Shown: positions 15,943 to 24,972 of the stretch, in pieces
Layout of the letters: every line of letters starts with the position of its first letter
Numbering within the stretch: the first letter of the stretch is position 1
DNA from: Enterobacteriaceae bacterium UBA7338
GTDB lineage: Bacteria; Pseudomonadota; Gammaproteobacteria; Enterobacterales; Enterobacteriaceae
DNA: 64,000 bases
Direction: 5' to 3'
NCBI GenBank assembly: GCA_002480085.1
Contig: DKPJ01000004.1
Span: 25,608 to 89,607 of the forward strand
Notes under the pieces: generated by a model
The model's database searches: none
What the model was told of the DNA's origin: nothing
Seen by the model: the letters and a program-made list of their open reading frames with translations, nothing else
Position numbers and translations under genes: made by a program

Positions 15943-18489
15943 TTGTACCTCTATATTGAGACTCTGAAACAGAGACTGGATGCCATAAACCAACTGCGTG
16001 TCGATCGCGCGCTGGCCGCTATGGGGCCTGCTTTTCAGCAGGTATACAGTCTGCTGCCTACATTATTGCATTATCATCATCCGCTGATGCCGGGTTACCT
16101 TGACGGTAACGTTCCCCGTGGCATCTGCCTCTACGCGCCCGATGAAAACCAACTCCGCTACCTCAACGAGCTGGAGCTGAGCCGTGGCCTGCCGGTGCAG
16201 GAGTCGCCCAAAGGCGAACTGCCGATCACCGGTCTCTATACCATGGGCAGCACCTCGTCGGTCGGGCAGAGCAGCTCTTCCGATCTCGACATCTGGGTGT
16301 GCCATCAGTCGTGGCTCGACAACGATGAGCGCCAGCTGTTACAGCGTAAATGCAGCCTGCTGGAGAGCTGGGCCGCTTCGCTCGGCGTAGAGGTGAGCTT
16401 CTTCCTGATTGACGAAAACCGCTTCCGCCATAACGAAAGCGGCAGCCTCGGCGGGGAAGACTGCGGTTCTACCCAACACATTTTACTGCTCGATGAGTTC
16501 TACCGCACCGCCGTCCGTCTGGCCGGGAAGCGTATCCTGTGGAACATGGTTCCGGGCGATGAAGAGGCTAACTACGACGACTACGTGATGTCGCTGTACG
16601 CTCAGGGCGTGCTGACGCCAAACGAGTGGCTGGATCTCGGCGGGCTTAGCTCGCTGTCGGCGGAGGAGTACTTCGGTGCCAGCCTGTGGCAGCTCTATAA
16701 AAGCATCGACTCCCCCTATAAAGCGGTGCTGAAAACGCTGCTGCTTGAAGCCTACTCGTGGGAGTACCCGAACACGCGCCTGCTGGCAAAAGACATTAAG
16801 CAGCGGCTGCACGACGGGGAGATCGTCTCCTTTGGTCTCGATCACTACTGCATGATGTTGGAGCGGGTCACCCACTACCTGACGGCGATCGAGGACTTCA
16901 CGCGCCTCGATCTGGTACGTCGCTGTTTCTACTTAAAAGTGTGTGAAAAGCTGAGCCGTGAGCGCGCCTGCGTTGGCTGGCGGCGTGAAGTCGTCAGCTC
17001 GCTGGTGAAGGAGTGGGGCTGGGACGAAGCGCGTCTCGCCATGCTCGATAACCGCGCCAACTGGAAAATCGGCCAGGTGCGTGAGGCGCATAACGAGCTG
17101 CTCGATGCCATGATGCAGAGCTACCGTAACCTGATCCGCTTTGCCCGCCGTAATAACCTCAGCGTCTCCGCCAGCCCGCAGGATATCGGCGTGCTGACCC
17201 GTAAGCTGTATGCCGCCTTTGAAGCGCTGCCGGGGAAAGTGACGCTGGTGAATCCGCAGATTTCGCCGGATCTCTCTGAGCCGAATCTGACCTTTATTCA
17301 TGTGCCGCCGGGCCGCGCCAACCGCTCCGGATGGTATCTCTACAACCGCGCCCCGAGCATGGATTCGATTATCAGCCAGCAGCCGCTGGAGTATAACCGC
17401 TATCTCAACAAGCTGGTGGCATGGGCATGGTTTAACGGCCTGCTGACGTCGCGCACGCATCTGTTTATTAAGGGCAACGGCATCGTCGATCTGGCGAAGC
17501 TGCAGGAGATGGTGGCCGACGTGTCGCACCACTTCCCGCTGCGCCTGCCTGCGCCGACGCCGAAGGCGCTCTACAGCCCATGTGAAATCCGCCATCTGGC
17601 GATTATCGTTAATCTGGAGTACGACCCGACGGCGGCGTTCCGCAATCAGGTGGTCCATTTTGACTTCCGCAAGCTGGACGTGTTTAGCTTCGGCGAGCAG
17701 CAAAACTGTCTTGTCGGCAGCGTCGATCTGCTCTATCGCAACTCGTGGAACGAGGTGCGTACCCTGCACTTTAACGGCGAGCAGGCGATGATCGAAGCAT
17801 TGAAGACCATTCTCGGCAAAATGCACCAGGACGCCGCGCCGCCGGACAGCGTGGAGGTGTTCTGCTATAGCCAGCACCTGCGCGGCTTAATTCGTACCCG
17901 CGTCCAGCAGCTGGTGTCAGAGTGCATTGAGCTGCGCCTCTCCAGCACCCGACAGGAGACCGGACGCTTTAAAGCGCTGCGCGTCGCCGGGCAGACGTGG
18001 GGACTCTTCTTTGAGCGCCTGAACGTGTCGGTACAGAAGCTGGAGAATGCCATCGAGTTCTACGGGGCGATCTCCCACAACAAGCTGCACGGCCTGTCGG
18101 TGCAGGTAGAGACCAATCAGGTCAAGCTGCCGCCGGTAGTTGATGGGTTTGCCAGCGAAGGGATCATCCAGTTCTTCTTTGAAGAGGCGGGCGACGAGAC
18201 GGGCTTTAACATCTATATCCTGGACGAGAGCAACCGGGCAGAGGTGTATCACCACTGCGAGGGCAGTAAAGAGGAGCTGGTGCGCGACGTCAGCCGCTTC
18301 TACTCCTCATCCCACGATCGCTTTACCTACGGCTCCAGCTTTATCAACTTCAACCTGCCGCAGTTCTACCAGATTGTGAAAGTTGATGGACGCGCGCAGG
18401 TGATCCCGTTCCGCAACCAGGCGATTGGTGTGGTACCGCCGGCCAGTCCAAATAACGACGCGCCGCTGCTGCAGCACTATTTTTCCTGA
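15943..18489 (+). CDS. cyaA: Class I adenylate cyclase CyaA
   Basis: Makes cAMP from ATP; its activity is controlled by the PTS protein EIIA-Glc. The N-terminal catalytic half has the nucleotidyltransferase motif GSTSSVGQSSSSDLDIW (about residues 103-119), and the C-terminal half is the glucose-responsive regulatory region. It has 848 residues, as in E. coli. The start is a TTG (TTG TAC CTC TAT ATT GAG), the same unusual codon as E. coli cyaA, which is known to limit its translation. A REP element follows the stop. Confidence 0.97.
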   Translation: MYLYIETLKQRLDAINQLRVDRALAAMGPAFQQVYSLLPTLLHYHHPLMPGYLDGNVPRGICLYAPDENQLRYLNELELSRGLPVQESPKGELPITGLYTMGSTSSVGQSSSSDLDIWVCHQSWLDNDERQLLQRKCSLLESWAASLGVEVSFFLIDENRFRHNESGSLGGEDCGSTQHILLLDEFYRTAVRLAGKRILWNMVPGDEEANYDDYVMSLYAQGVLTPNEWLDLGGLSSLSAEEYFGASLWQLYKSIDSPYKAVLKTLLLEAYSWEYPNTRLLAKDIKQRLHDGEIVSFGLDHYCMMLERVTHYLTAIEDFTRLDLVRRCFYLKVCEKLSRERACVGWRREVVSSLVKEWGWDEARLAMLDNRANWKIGQVREAHNELLDAMMQSYRNLIRFARRNNLSVSASPQDIGVLTRKLYAAFEALPGKVTLVNPQISPDLSEPNLTFIHVPPGRANRSGWYLYNRAPSMDSIISQQPLEYNRYLNKLVAWAWFNGLLTSRTHLFIKGNGIVDLAKLQEMVADVSHHFPLRLPAPTPKALYSPCEIRHLAIIVNLEYDPTAAFRNQVVHFDFRKLDVFSFGEQQNCLVGSVDLLYRNSWNEVRTLHFNGEQAMIEALKTILGKMHQDAAPPDSVEVFCYSQHLRGLIRTRVQQLVSECIELRLSSTRQETGRFKALRVAGQTWGLFFERLNVSVQKLENAIEFYGAISHNKLHGLSVQVETNQVKLPPVVDGFASEGIIQFFFEEAGDETGFNIYILDESNRAEVYHHCEGSKEELVRDVSRFYSSSHDRFTYGSSFINFNLPQFYQIVKVDGRAQVIPFRNQAIGVVPPASPNNDAPLLQHYFS

Positions 18490-18507
18490 GGCATTTTGCT
18501 GCCGTAA

Positions 18508-18540
18508 TGCCCGGTGGCGCTGCGCTTACCGGGCCTACGA
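18508..18540. repeat. REP palindrome between cyaA and cyaY
   Basis: TGCCCGGTGGCGCTGCGCTTACCGGGCCTAC-type palindromic unit: CCCGGT/ACCGGG arms and the GGCCTAC tail typical of enterobacterial REP elements. It lies between convergent cyaA and cyaY. Confidence 0.85.
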
Positions 18541-18555
18541 GGCGCGAAACCGTTA

Positions 18556-18876
18556 TTAACGGAAGCTCACCGGCTCCCCGGCCTGCTGGGTCGCCGCCTG
18601 CTCCAGCAGATCCCAGAAATCGTCGCCGGTGCGATCGCAGATCCATGCGTCGCCTTGCAGATCGAAGTGGTAGCCGCCCTGTTTGGTGGCCAACCAGACC
18701 TGGTGCAGCGGCTCCTGACGGTTGATGATAATTTTGCTGCCGTTTTCAAAGGTCAGGGTCAGCACGCCGCCGTTGATTTCGCAGTCGATATCGCTGTCGC
18801 CGTCCCAGCTATCCAGGCGCTCTTCAATGTTCTGCCACAGGCCATCGGCAAGACGGTGAAATTCTGAGTCGTTCAT
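18556..18876 (-). CDS. cyaY: Frataxin-like iron-binding protein CyaY
   Basis: Bacterial frataxin of 106 residues. It binds iron on an acidic helix and modulates IscS-dependent Fe-S cluster assembly. The acidic N-terminal helix (DSEFHRLADGLWQNIEERLD) and the strand motif GGYHFDL are visible. It is convergent with cyaA and divergent from lptM, the E. coli arrangement. Confidence 0.96.
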   Translation of the reverse strand: MNDSEFHRLADGLWQNIEERLDSWDGDSDIDCEINGGVLTLTFENGSKIIINRQEPLHQVWLATKQGGYHFDLQGDAWICDRTGDDFWDLLEQAATQQAGEPVSFR

Positions 18877-19011
18877 TTTTTTTCCTTCTGATCGTGATGG
18901 CGGCAGTATAACGCGAAATAATTCCCATTGCAGGCGGCGTGCAAACTCTTGCTTTTGCGCCCTCTCCTGCGATGATAGAAACCATAAAGCATGAACTTAC
19001 AGGCAACCATA

Positions 19012-19215
19012 ATGAAAAACGTTTTTCGTTCGCTGGCGGTACTTCTGACCCTGTTTAGCCTGACGGGCTGCGGTTTGAAGGGACCTCTCTATTTCCCGCC
19101 GGCTGACAAATCTGCTCCGCCGCCAACGAAGAAAGTGGATAATCCAGCCCAGACGAGCACGCCGACGCGTAACGATCGCGGCACCGCTGATGGCCCGACT
19201 CAGGTCATTTACTGA
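19012..19215 (+). CDS. lptM: LPS assembly lipoprotein LptM (YifL)
   Basis: 67-residue outer-membrane lipoprotein. The signal sequence MKNVFRSLAVLLTLFSLTGC has lipobox LTGC, with Cys20 as the lipidated residue, followed by GLKGPLYFPP, the region that in E. coli LptM contacts the LptDE translocon and promotes oxidative maturation of LptD. I start at 19012 rather than the in-frame ATG at 18991, because this gives a normal signal peptide and the E. coli length. Followed 35 bp later by dapF. Confidence 0.94.
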   Translation: MKNVFRSLAVLLTLFSLTGCGLKGPLYFPPADKSAPPPTKKVDNPAQTSTPTRNDRGTADGPTQVIY

Positions 19216-19250
19216 CGGTAACATTCTGTCCCTGTGCAATGGAGTCAATG

Positions 19251-20075
19251 ATGCAGTTCTCTAAAATGCATGGCCTTGGCAACGACTTTATGGTCGTCGA
19301 CGCGGTAACGCAGAATGTCTTTTTCTCACCAGAGCTGATCCGCCGGCTGGCGGATCGCCATCTGGGCGTTGGCTTCGATCAGCTGCTGATCGTCGAGCCG
19401 CCTTACGATCCGGATCTCGACTTTCACTACCGGATCTACAACGCCGACGGCAGTGAGGTGTCCCAGTGCGGCAACGGCGCACGCTGCTTCGCCCGCTTTG
19501 TGCGGCTGAAGGGGTTGACCAACAAGCGTGATATCCGCGTAAGCACCGCCAATGGGCGGATGGTGCTGAGCGTCACGGAAGATGAGCTGGTACGGGTTAA
19601 TATGGGCGAGCCGAACTTTGATCCGGCTGCCGTTCCGTTCCGCGCGAACAAAGCGGAAAAAACCTATATCATGCGCGCTGCTGAACAGACCATTCTGTGC
19701 GGCGTCGTTTCGATGGGGAATCCGCACTGTGTGATTCAGGTAGACAGTGTCGATACCGCCCCGGTCGAAACGCTTGGCCCGGTGCTGGAGAGCCACGAAC
19801 GCTTCCCGGAGCGCGCCAATATTGGCTTTATGCAGGTTGTTAAGCGCGAACATATTCGTCTGCGCGTCTTTGAACGCGGCGCGGGCGAGACCCAGGCCTG
19901 CGGCAGCGGCGCATGTGCAGCGGTCGCGGTAGGGATCCAGCAAGGTTTACTGGCAGAAGAGGTACGCGTGGAGCTTCCAGGCGGCCGTCTTGATATTGCC
20001 TGGAAGGGTCCGGGCCAGCCGCTGTTTATGACCGGCCCGGCAACACACGTCTACGACGGATTTATTCATCTATGA
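19251..20075 (+). CDS. dapF: Diaminopimelate epimerase DapF
   Basis: Converts LL- to meso-diaminopimelate for lysine and peptidoglycan synthesis. The two catalytic cysteines lie in QCGNGARCF (first Cys) and TQACGSGAC (E. coli Cys73 and Cys217). The 274 residues match E. coli. I use the ATG at 19251, 8 bp after GGAG; an in-frame ATG at 19239 would place that ribosome-binding site inside the gene. Its stop overlaps the yigA start by 4 bp. Confidence 0.97.
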   Translation: MQFSKMHGLGNDFMVVDAVTQNVFFSPELIRRLADRHLGVGFDQLLIVEPPYDPDLDFHYRIYNADGSEVSQCGNGARCFARFVRLKGLTNKRDIRVSTANGRMVLSVTEDELVRVNMGEPNFDPAAVPFRANKAEKTYIMRAAEQTILCGVVSMGNPHCVIQVDSVDTAPVETLGPVLESHERFPERANIGFMQVVKREHIRLRVFERGAGETQACGSGACAAVAVGIQQGLLAEEVRVELPGGRLDIAWKGPGQPLFMTGPATHVYDGFIHL

Positions 20076-20779
20076 AGCACATTGAGGAAGAGCAGCAGGC
20101 GGCCCTGGCCGAACTTACAGATCGCGAGGTCGTCGATTACCTGCTGCGTAATCCTGAGTTTTTTATCCGCAACGCGCAGGCGGTGCAGATGATCGAGGTT
20201 CCGCACCCGGTGCGTGGCGCGGTATCGCTGGTTGAGTGGCAGATGGTGCGTGCGCGCAACCATATCAACGTGCTGGAAGAGAACATGACCCTGCTGATGG
20301 AGCAGGCGAGCAGTAATGAAGATCTCTTCTCTTGCCTGCTGCGCCTGCAGGGACAGATGGCCTCGGCCAGCAGCCTTGACGATCTGCTGGCGCGTTTCCA
20401 GCGCTGGGCAAAAGAGATGGGTCTGGCAGGCGCCAGCATCCGTCTGTTCTCCGACCGCTGGCGCATCGGCGCGCCCTCTGACTTTACCCATCTGGCCCTG
20501 AGCCGCCAGGCCTTTGAGCCGCTGCGTATTCAGCGCCTGGGCCAGGATAATCACTATCTGGGACCGCTTAATGGGCCTGAGCTGCTGCTCCTGCTGCCGG
20601 AGGCGCGCGCCATCGGCTCCGTGGCGCTCTCCATGATGGGGCACGATGGCGATCTGGGGGTGATTATTTTCAGCAGCCGCGATGTGACTCACTATCACCC
20701 GGATCAGGGCACCCAGCTGTTGCAGGAGGTCGCGGCAATGCTGCCTGAGCTGCTGGCACGCTGGATTGAACGGATATGA
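20072..20779 (+). CDS. yigA: DUF484 family protein YigA
   Basis: 235-residue cytosolic protein of the DUF484 (GAF-like) family, equal in length to E. coli YigA. The N-terminal DREVVDYLLRNPEFFIRN segment is characteristic. Function is unknown; it is conserved between dapF and xerC with 4-bp overlaps on both sides, so it is probably co-translated with them. Confidence 0.93.
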   Translation: MKHIEEEQQAALAELTDREVVDYLLRNPEFFIRNAQAVQMIEVPHPVRGAVSLVEWQMVRARNHINVLEENMTLLMEQASSNEDLFSCLLRLQGQMASASSLDDLLARFQRWAKEMGLAGASIRLFSDRWRIGAPSDFTHLALSRQAFEPLRIQRLGQDNHYLGPLNGPELLLLLPEARAIGSVALSMMGHDGDLGVIIFSSRDVTHYHPDQGTQLLQEVAAMLPELLARWIERI

Positions 20780-21678
20780 TCGACTCGCCGCTGCAGCCGC
20801 TGGTAACCCGCTTTCTGCGCTACCTGAGCGTCGAGCGGCAGCTAAGCCCGATCACCCTGCTGAACTACGAGCGCCAGCTCGCCGCCATCATCGTGCTGGC
20901 GGACGAGAGCGGCGTGAAAAGCTGGCCGCAGTGCGATGCCGCTGTGGTGCGCAGCGTTGCGGTCAAGAGCCGACGTAAGGGACTGGGCGCAGCAAGCCTG
21001 GCGCTGCGGCTCTCGGCCCTGCGCAGCTTTTTTGACTGGCTGGTGAGCCAGGGCGAGCTGGCCGCCAATCCGGCGAAGGGGATATCCGCCCCGAAAGCGT
21101 CGCGCCACCTGCCGAAAAACATCGACGTCGATGACGTTAACCGCCTGCTGGATATCGATCTTAACGATCCGCTGGCGGTGCGCGACCGGGCGATGCTGGA
21201 GGTAATGTACGGTGCGGGCCTGCGTCTGTCGGAGCTGGTGAATCTGGACATCCGCCATCTCGATCTCGATACCGGTGAGGTGTGGGTGCTGGGGAAAGGC
21301 AGCAAGGAGCGGCGGCTGCCGATAGGCCGTAACGCGGTGGTCTGGGTTGAACACTGGCTGGATCTGCGCGGGCTGTTCGGTACCGATGAAGAGGCGCTGT
21401 TCCTGTCGAAACTGGGCAAGCGTATTTCGGCGCGCAACGTGCAGAAGCGGTTTGCCGAGTGGGGTATCAAACAGGGCCTGAACAGCCATGTCCATCCGCA
21501 CAAGCTGCGCCACTCCTTTGCTACCCACATGCTGGAGTCGAGCGGCGACCTGCGCGGCGTGCAGGAGCTGCTGGGGCATGCGAACTTGTCCACCACCCAG
21601 ATCTATACCCATCTCGATTTTCAACACCTTGCCTCGGTGTACGACGCGGCGCATCCACGCGCCAAACGGGGGAAATAA
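20776..21678 (+). CDS. xerC: Site-specific tyrosine recombinase XerC
   Basis: Works with XerD at dif to resolve chromosome dimers under FtsK control. It has 300 residues: an N-terminal SAM-like DNA-binding domain (about 1-100) and a C-terminal catalytic domain with Arg in GAGLRLSEL, Lys in GKGSKERRLPI, His/Arg in HPHKLRHSFATH and Tyr in LSTTQIYTHLD. The start overlaps yigA by 4 bp and the stop shares one base with the yigB start. Confidence 0.97.
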   Translation: MIDSPLQPLVTRFLRYLSVERQLSPITLLNYERQLAAIIVLADESGVKSWPQCDAAVVRSVAVKSRRKGLGAASLALRLSALRSFFDWLVSQGELAANPAKGISAPKASRHLPKNIDVDDVNRLLDIDLNDPLAVRDRAMLEVMYGAGLRLSELVNLDIRHLDLDTGEVWVLGKGSKERRLPIGRNAVVWVEHWLDLRGLFGTDEEALFLSKLGKRISARNVQKRFAEWGIKQGLNSHVHPHKLRHSFATHMLESSGDLRGVQELLGHANLSTTQIYTHLDFQHLASVYDAAHPRAKRGK

Positions 21679-22394
21679 TGCGTTTTTACCGCCCACTGGG
21701 TCAGATCTCCGCGCTGACCTTCGATCTTGACGACACCCTGTACGATAACCGTGAGGTGATCCTGCGCACCGAGCACGAGTCGCTGACCTTTGTGCAGAAC
21801 TATCACCCCTCGCTAAACCATCTGCAGAATACCGACTTTCACCGCCTGCGCCAGGCGCTGCGGGAAAGCGAGCCGGATATATACCACGACGTTACGGAGT
21901 GGCGGCGGCGTGCGGTAGAGCGCGCCATGCTGGACGCCGGTCTGAGCGCGGAAGAGGCGGAGGAGGGGGCCACGGCGGCGATGGCCAACTTTGCTATCTG
22001 GCGTAGCCGGATCGACGTCCCGCAGGCAACGCACGACACGCTGGCGGCGCTGGCTAAAAAGTGGCCGCTGGTGGCGATCACCAACGGCAACGCGCAGCCG
22101 GAGCGGTTCGGCCTCGGCGACTATTTTGAATTTGTCCTGCGCGCTGGTCCCGACGGGCGCTCGAAGCCGCATCAGGATATGTACCATCTGGCAGCGGAGA
22201 AGCTCTCTCTACCGCTGGGGGAGATCCTGCACGTGGGTGATGACCTCACTACCGACGTGGCGGGAGCGATCCGCTGCGGGATGCAGGCCTGCTGGATCAA
22301 ACCGAAAAATGCCGATCTGATGCACACCTCCGACAGCCGCTTATTGCCCCACGTTGAAATTTCCCGGTTGGCATCTCTGACCTCGCTGATATAA
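21678..22394 (+). CDS. yigB: HAD-family phosphatase YigB
   Basis: 238-residue HAD hydrolase. The nucleophile motif is FDLDDTLYD (about residues 15-23), then ITNGN, and HVGDDLTTDV near the C terminus. The E. coli homologue dephosphorylates FMN and some other phosphometabolites. The ATG at 21678 overlaps the xerC stop by one base (TAATG) and gives the E. coli length; a longer upstream frame inside xerC has no coding support. Confidence 0.95.
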   Translation: MRFYRPLGQISALTFDLDDTLYDNREVILRTEHESLTFVQNYHPSLNHLQNTDFHRLRQALRESEPDIYHDVTEWRRRAVERAMLDAGLSAEEAEEGATAAMANFAIWRSRIDVPQATHDTLAALAKKWPLVAITNGNAQPERFGLGDYFEFVLRAGPDGRSKPHQDMYHLAAEKLSLPLGEILHVGDDLTTDVAGAIRCGMQACWIKPKNADLMHTSDSRLLPHVEISRLASLTSLI

Positions 22395-22406
22395 TCACCA
22401 GAGAAT

Positions 22407-22422
22407 CTGTATATATTAACAG
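22407..22422 (+). promoter_or_regulatory. LexA box (SOS operator) of uvrD
   Basis: CTGT-ATATATTA-ACAG, a perfect CTGT-N8-ACAG palindrome, located 35-50 bp upstream of the uvrD ATG. It indicates SOS induction of uvrD, as in E. coli. Confidence 0.92.
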
Positions 22423-22439
22423 GGGTCCGTACGGCCCCT
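22421..22439 (+). promoter_or_regulatory. GC hairpin in the uvrD leader
   Basis: AGGGGTCCGTACGGCCCCT can form a 7-bp stem with one bulged T and a GTAC loop, directly after the LexA box and followed by the pyrimidine run CTTCTCC. Transcription attenuation has been described for E. coli uvrD; whether this hairpin does that is inference, since there is no real U-tract. Confidence 0.4.
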
Positions 22440-22456
22440 CTTCTCCGGCGGTGCCA

Positions 22457-24619
22457 ATGGACGTTTCTTACCTGCTCGACAGCCTTAATGACAAACAGCG
22501 TGACGCCGTTGCCGCGTCGCGCAGCAATATGCTGGTGCTGGCGGGTGCAGGCAGCGGTAAGACGCGCGTGCTGGTTCACCGTATCGCCTGGTTGCTGAGC
22601 GTAGAAAACTGCTCGCCGTACTCGATTATGGCGGTGACCTTTACCAACAAGGCGGCGGCGGAGATGCGCCACCGTATTGGCCAGCTGATGGGCACTACCC
22701 AGGGCGGCATGTGGGTCGGCACTTTCCACGGGCTGGCCCACCGCCTGCTGCGTGCCCACCATCTGGACGCCAACCTGCCGCAGGATTTTCAGATCCTCGA
22801 CAGTGAGGATCAGCTGCGCCTGCTGCGTCGTCTGATCAAGGCCATGAACCTCGACGAGAAGCAGTGGCCGCCGCGCCAGGCGATGTGGTACATCAACGGC
22901 CAGAAAGACGAAGGCATCCGCCCGCACCATATACAGAGCTTTGGTAACCCGGTTGAGCAGACCTGGCAGAAGGTCTACCAGGCCTACCAGGAGGCGTGCG
23001 ATCGCGCCGGGCTGGTGGACTTCGCCGAGCTGCTGCTGCGCGCCCATGAGCTGTGGCTCAACAAGCCGCATATTCTCAACCACTACCGCGAGCGCTTCAC
23101 CAACATCCTGGTGGATGAGTTCCAGGATACCAACAACATTCAGTACGCCTGGATCCGCCTGCTGGCGGGCGATACCGGCAAGGTGATGATCGTGGGCGAC
23201 GACGACCAGTCCATCTACGGCTGGCGCGGCGCGCAGGTAGAGAACATCCAGCGCTTCCTCAACGACTTCCCAGGCGCAGAGACCATCCGCCTGGAGCAGA
23301 ACTACCGCTCGACCAGCAACATTCTCAGCGCGGCTAACGCCCTGATTGAGAATAACAACGGTCGCCTCGGGAAAAAGCTCTGGACCGAGGGCCTCGACGG
23401 CGAGCTGATTTCGCTCTACTGCGCGTTCAACGAACTCGACGAAGCGCGCTTCGTGGTTAACCGCATCAAAACCTGGCAGGAGAGCGGCGGGGCGCTGGAG
23501 CAGTGCGCGATCCTCTACCGCAGCAACGCCCAGTCGCGTGTGCTGGAAGAGGCTCTGCTACAGGTCGGCATGCCGTACCGCATCTATGGCGGCATGCGCT
23601 TCTTCGAGCGCCAGGAGATCAAAGATTCGCTCTCCTACCTGCGGCTGATTGCCAACCGCAACGACGATGCCGCCTTTGAGCGCGTAGTCAATACGCCGAC
23701 GCGTGGCATTGGCGATCGCACCCTCGACGTGGTGCGCCAGGCATCGCGCGATCGGCAGCTGACCCTATGGCAGGCCAGCCGCGAGCTGCTGCAGGAGCGG
23801 GCCCTGGCCGGACGCGCCGCCAATGCTCTGCAGCGTTTCCTCGAGCTTATCGACGCCCTGGCCCAGGAGACCGCCGACATGCCGCTGCATGTGCAGACCG
23901 ACCGGGTGATCAAAGACTCCGGCCTGTGGATGATGTACGAGCAGGAGAAGGGCGAAAAGGGCCAGGCGCGTATCGAAAACTTAGAGGAGCTGGTGACGGC
24001 CACGCGCCAGTTCAGCTACAACGATGAAGACGAAGATCTGATGCCGCTGCAGGCGTTTCTCTCCCACGCGGCGCTGGAAGCGGGCGAGGGGCAGGCCGAT
24101 ACCTGGCAGGATGCGGTGCAGCTGATGACTCTCCACTCGGCAAAAGGGCTGGAGTTCCCGCAGGTCTTTATCGTCGGCATGGAGGAGGGGATGTTCCCGA
24201 GCCAGATGTCGCTGGACGAGGGCGGCAGGCTGGAGGAGGAGCGCCGGCTGGCCTACGTGGGCGTGACCCGCGCCATGCAGAAGCTGACCCTGACCTATGC
24301 CGAAACCCGCCGTCTGTACGGCAAAGAGGTCTACCATCGTCCATCGCGCTTTATCGGCGAGCTGCCGGAGAACTGTGTGGAAGAGGTGCGCCTGCGCGCC
24401 AGCATCAGCCGCCCGGTAAACCATCAGCGGATGGGTACCCCGGTGGCGCAGAACGACTCCGGCTATAAGCTCGGCCAGCGCGTGCGCCATCCGAAATTTG
24501 GCGAAGGCACCATCGTTAACCTCGAGGGCAGCGGCGAGCACAGCCGTCTGCAGGTGGCCTTCCAGGGCCAGGGGATTAAATGGCTGGTAGCCGCTTACGC
24601 CCGGCTGGAAGAAGTGTAA
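22457..24619 (+). CDS. uvrD: DNA helicase II UvrD
   Basis: SF1A 3'-5' helicase that removes UvrC and the excised oligonucleotide in nucleotide excision repair, unwinds in mismatch repair, and clears RecA filaments. The 720 residues match E. coli. Visible motifs: Walker A GAGSGKTRVL (about 29-38), DEFQDT, DDDQSIYGWRG, QNYRS, TLHSAKGLEF, VGVTRA, and the C-terminal RNAP-binding Tudor-like tail (YKLGQRVRHPKFGEGTIVN). Start is the ATG at 22457; an in-frame GTG two codons upstream is less likely. Confidence 0.97.
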   Translation: MDVSYLLDSLNDKQRDAVAASRSNMLVLAGAGSGKTRVLVHRIAWLLSVENCSPYSIMAVTFTNKAAAEMRHRIGQLMGTTQGGMWVGTFHGLAHRLLRAHHLDANLPQDFQILDSEDQLRLLRRLIKAMNLDEKQWPPRQAMWYINGQKDEGIRPHHIQSFGNPVEQTWQKVYQAYQEACDRAGLVDFAELLLRAHELWLNKPHILNHYRERFTNILVDEFQDTNNIQYAWIRLLAGDTGKVMIVGDDDQSIYGWRGAQVENIQRFLNDFPGAETIRLEQNYRSTSNILSAANALIENNNGRLGKKLWTEGLDGELISLYCAFNELDEARFVVNRIKTWQESGGALEQCAILYRSNAQSRVLEEALLQVGMPYRIYGGMRFFERQEIKDSLSYLRLIANRNDDAAFERVVNTPTRGIGDRTLDVVRQASRDRQLTLWQASRELLQERALAGRAANALQRFLELIDALAQETADMPLHVQTDRVIKDSGLWMMYEQEKGEKGQARIENLEELVTATRQFSYNDEDEDLMPLQAFLSHAALEAGEGQADTWQDAVQLMTLHSAKGLEFPQVFIVGMEEGMFPSQMSLDEGGRLEEERRLAYVGVTRAMQKLTLTYAETRRLYGKEVYHRPSRFIGELPENCVEEVRLRASISRPVNHQRMGTPVAQNDSGYKLGQRVRHPKFGEGTIVNLEGSGEHSRLQVAFQGQGIKWLVAAYARLEEV

Positions 24620-24767
24620 CTTTCAGAAAAATATCACTATTTTGTAACAGTCTGCTACCCTTAAACGCTGAAGGCCAATTATTGTTCTTCAGCGTTCCGT
24701 TGCGTGTTGACGCCATATTTTAGCTGGCGTAACATGCGCGCACGATCACGCTAAGAGGACATTCGCC

Positions 24768-24824
24768 TTGGACACACCCAGTAGATACTGGCTCAATTCC
24801 CTGTCATTCAGGAACAACTCCTAA
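24768..24824 (+). CDS. corL: Leader peptide CorL upstream of corA
   Basis: An 18-codon frame with TTG start, encoding LDTPSRYWLNSLSFRNNS (initiator Met in vivo), preceded by AAGAGGA at 8-bp spacing and ended by TAA. It lies about 150 bp upstream of corA in a 353-bp leader with no other gene. In Salmonella the corA leader carries a short frame (corL) whose translation controls Rho-dependent termination ahead of corA. I assign it by position, ribosome-binding site and apparent conservation; the TTG start lowers certainty. Confidence 0.65.
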   Translation: MDTPSRYWLNSLSFRNNS

Positions 24825-24972
24825 GGCTATCTCCTCGCGCTGATGGCCTTAGTGGTTGTCAGCGACAATTATTCCCGTCGCGCTGAGTCAGGCTGTTTAA
24901 TGGTCTGAAACCCAATTTGTTTCTGTGTGCCCACCGAACTGTCCGATAATTTTTGTATTGGGAGTCCCGGTC

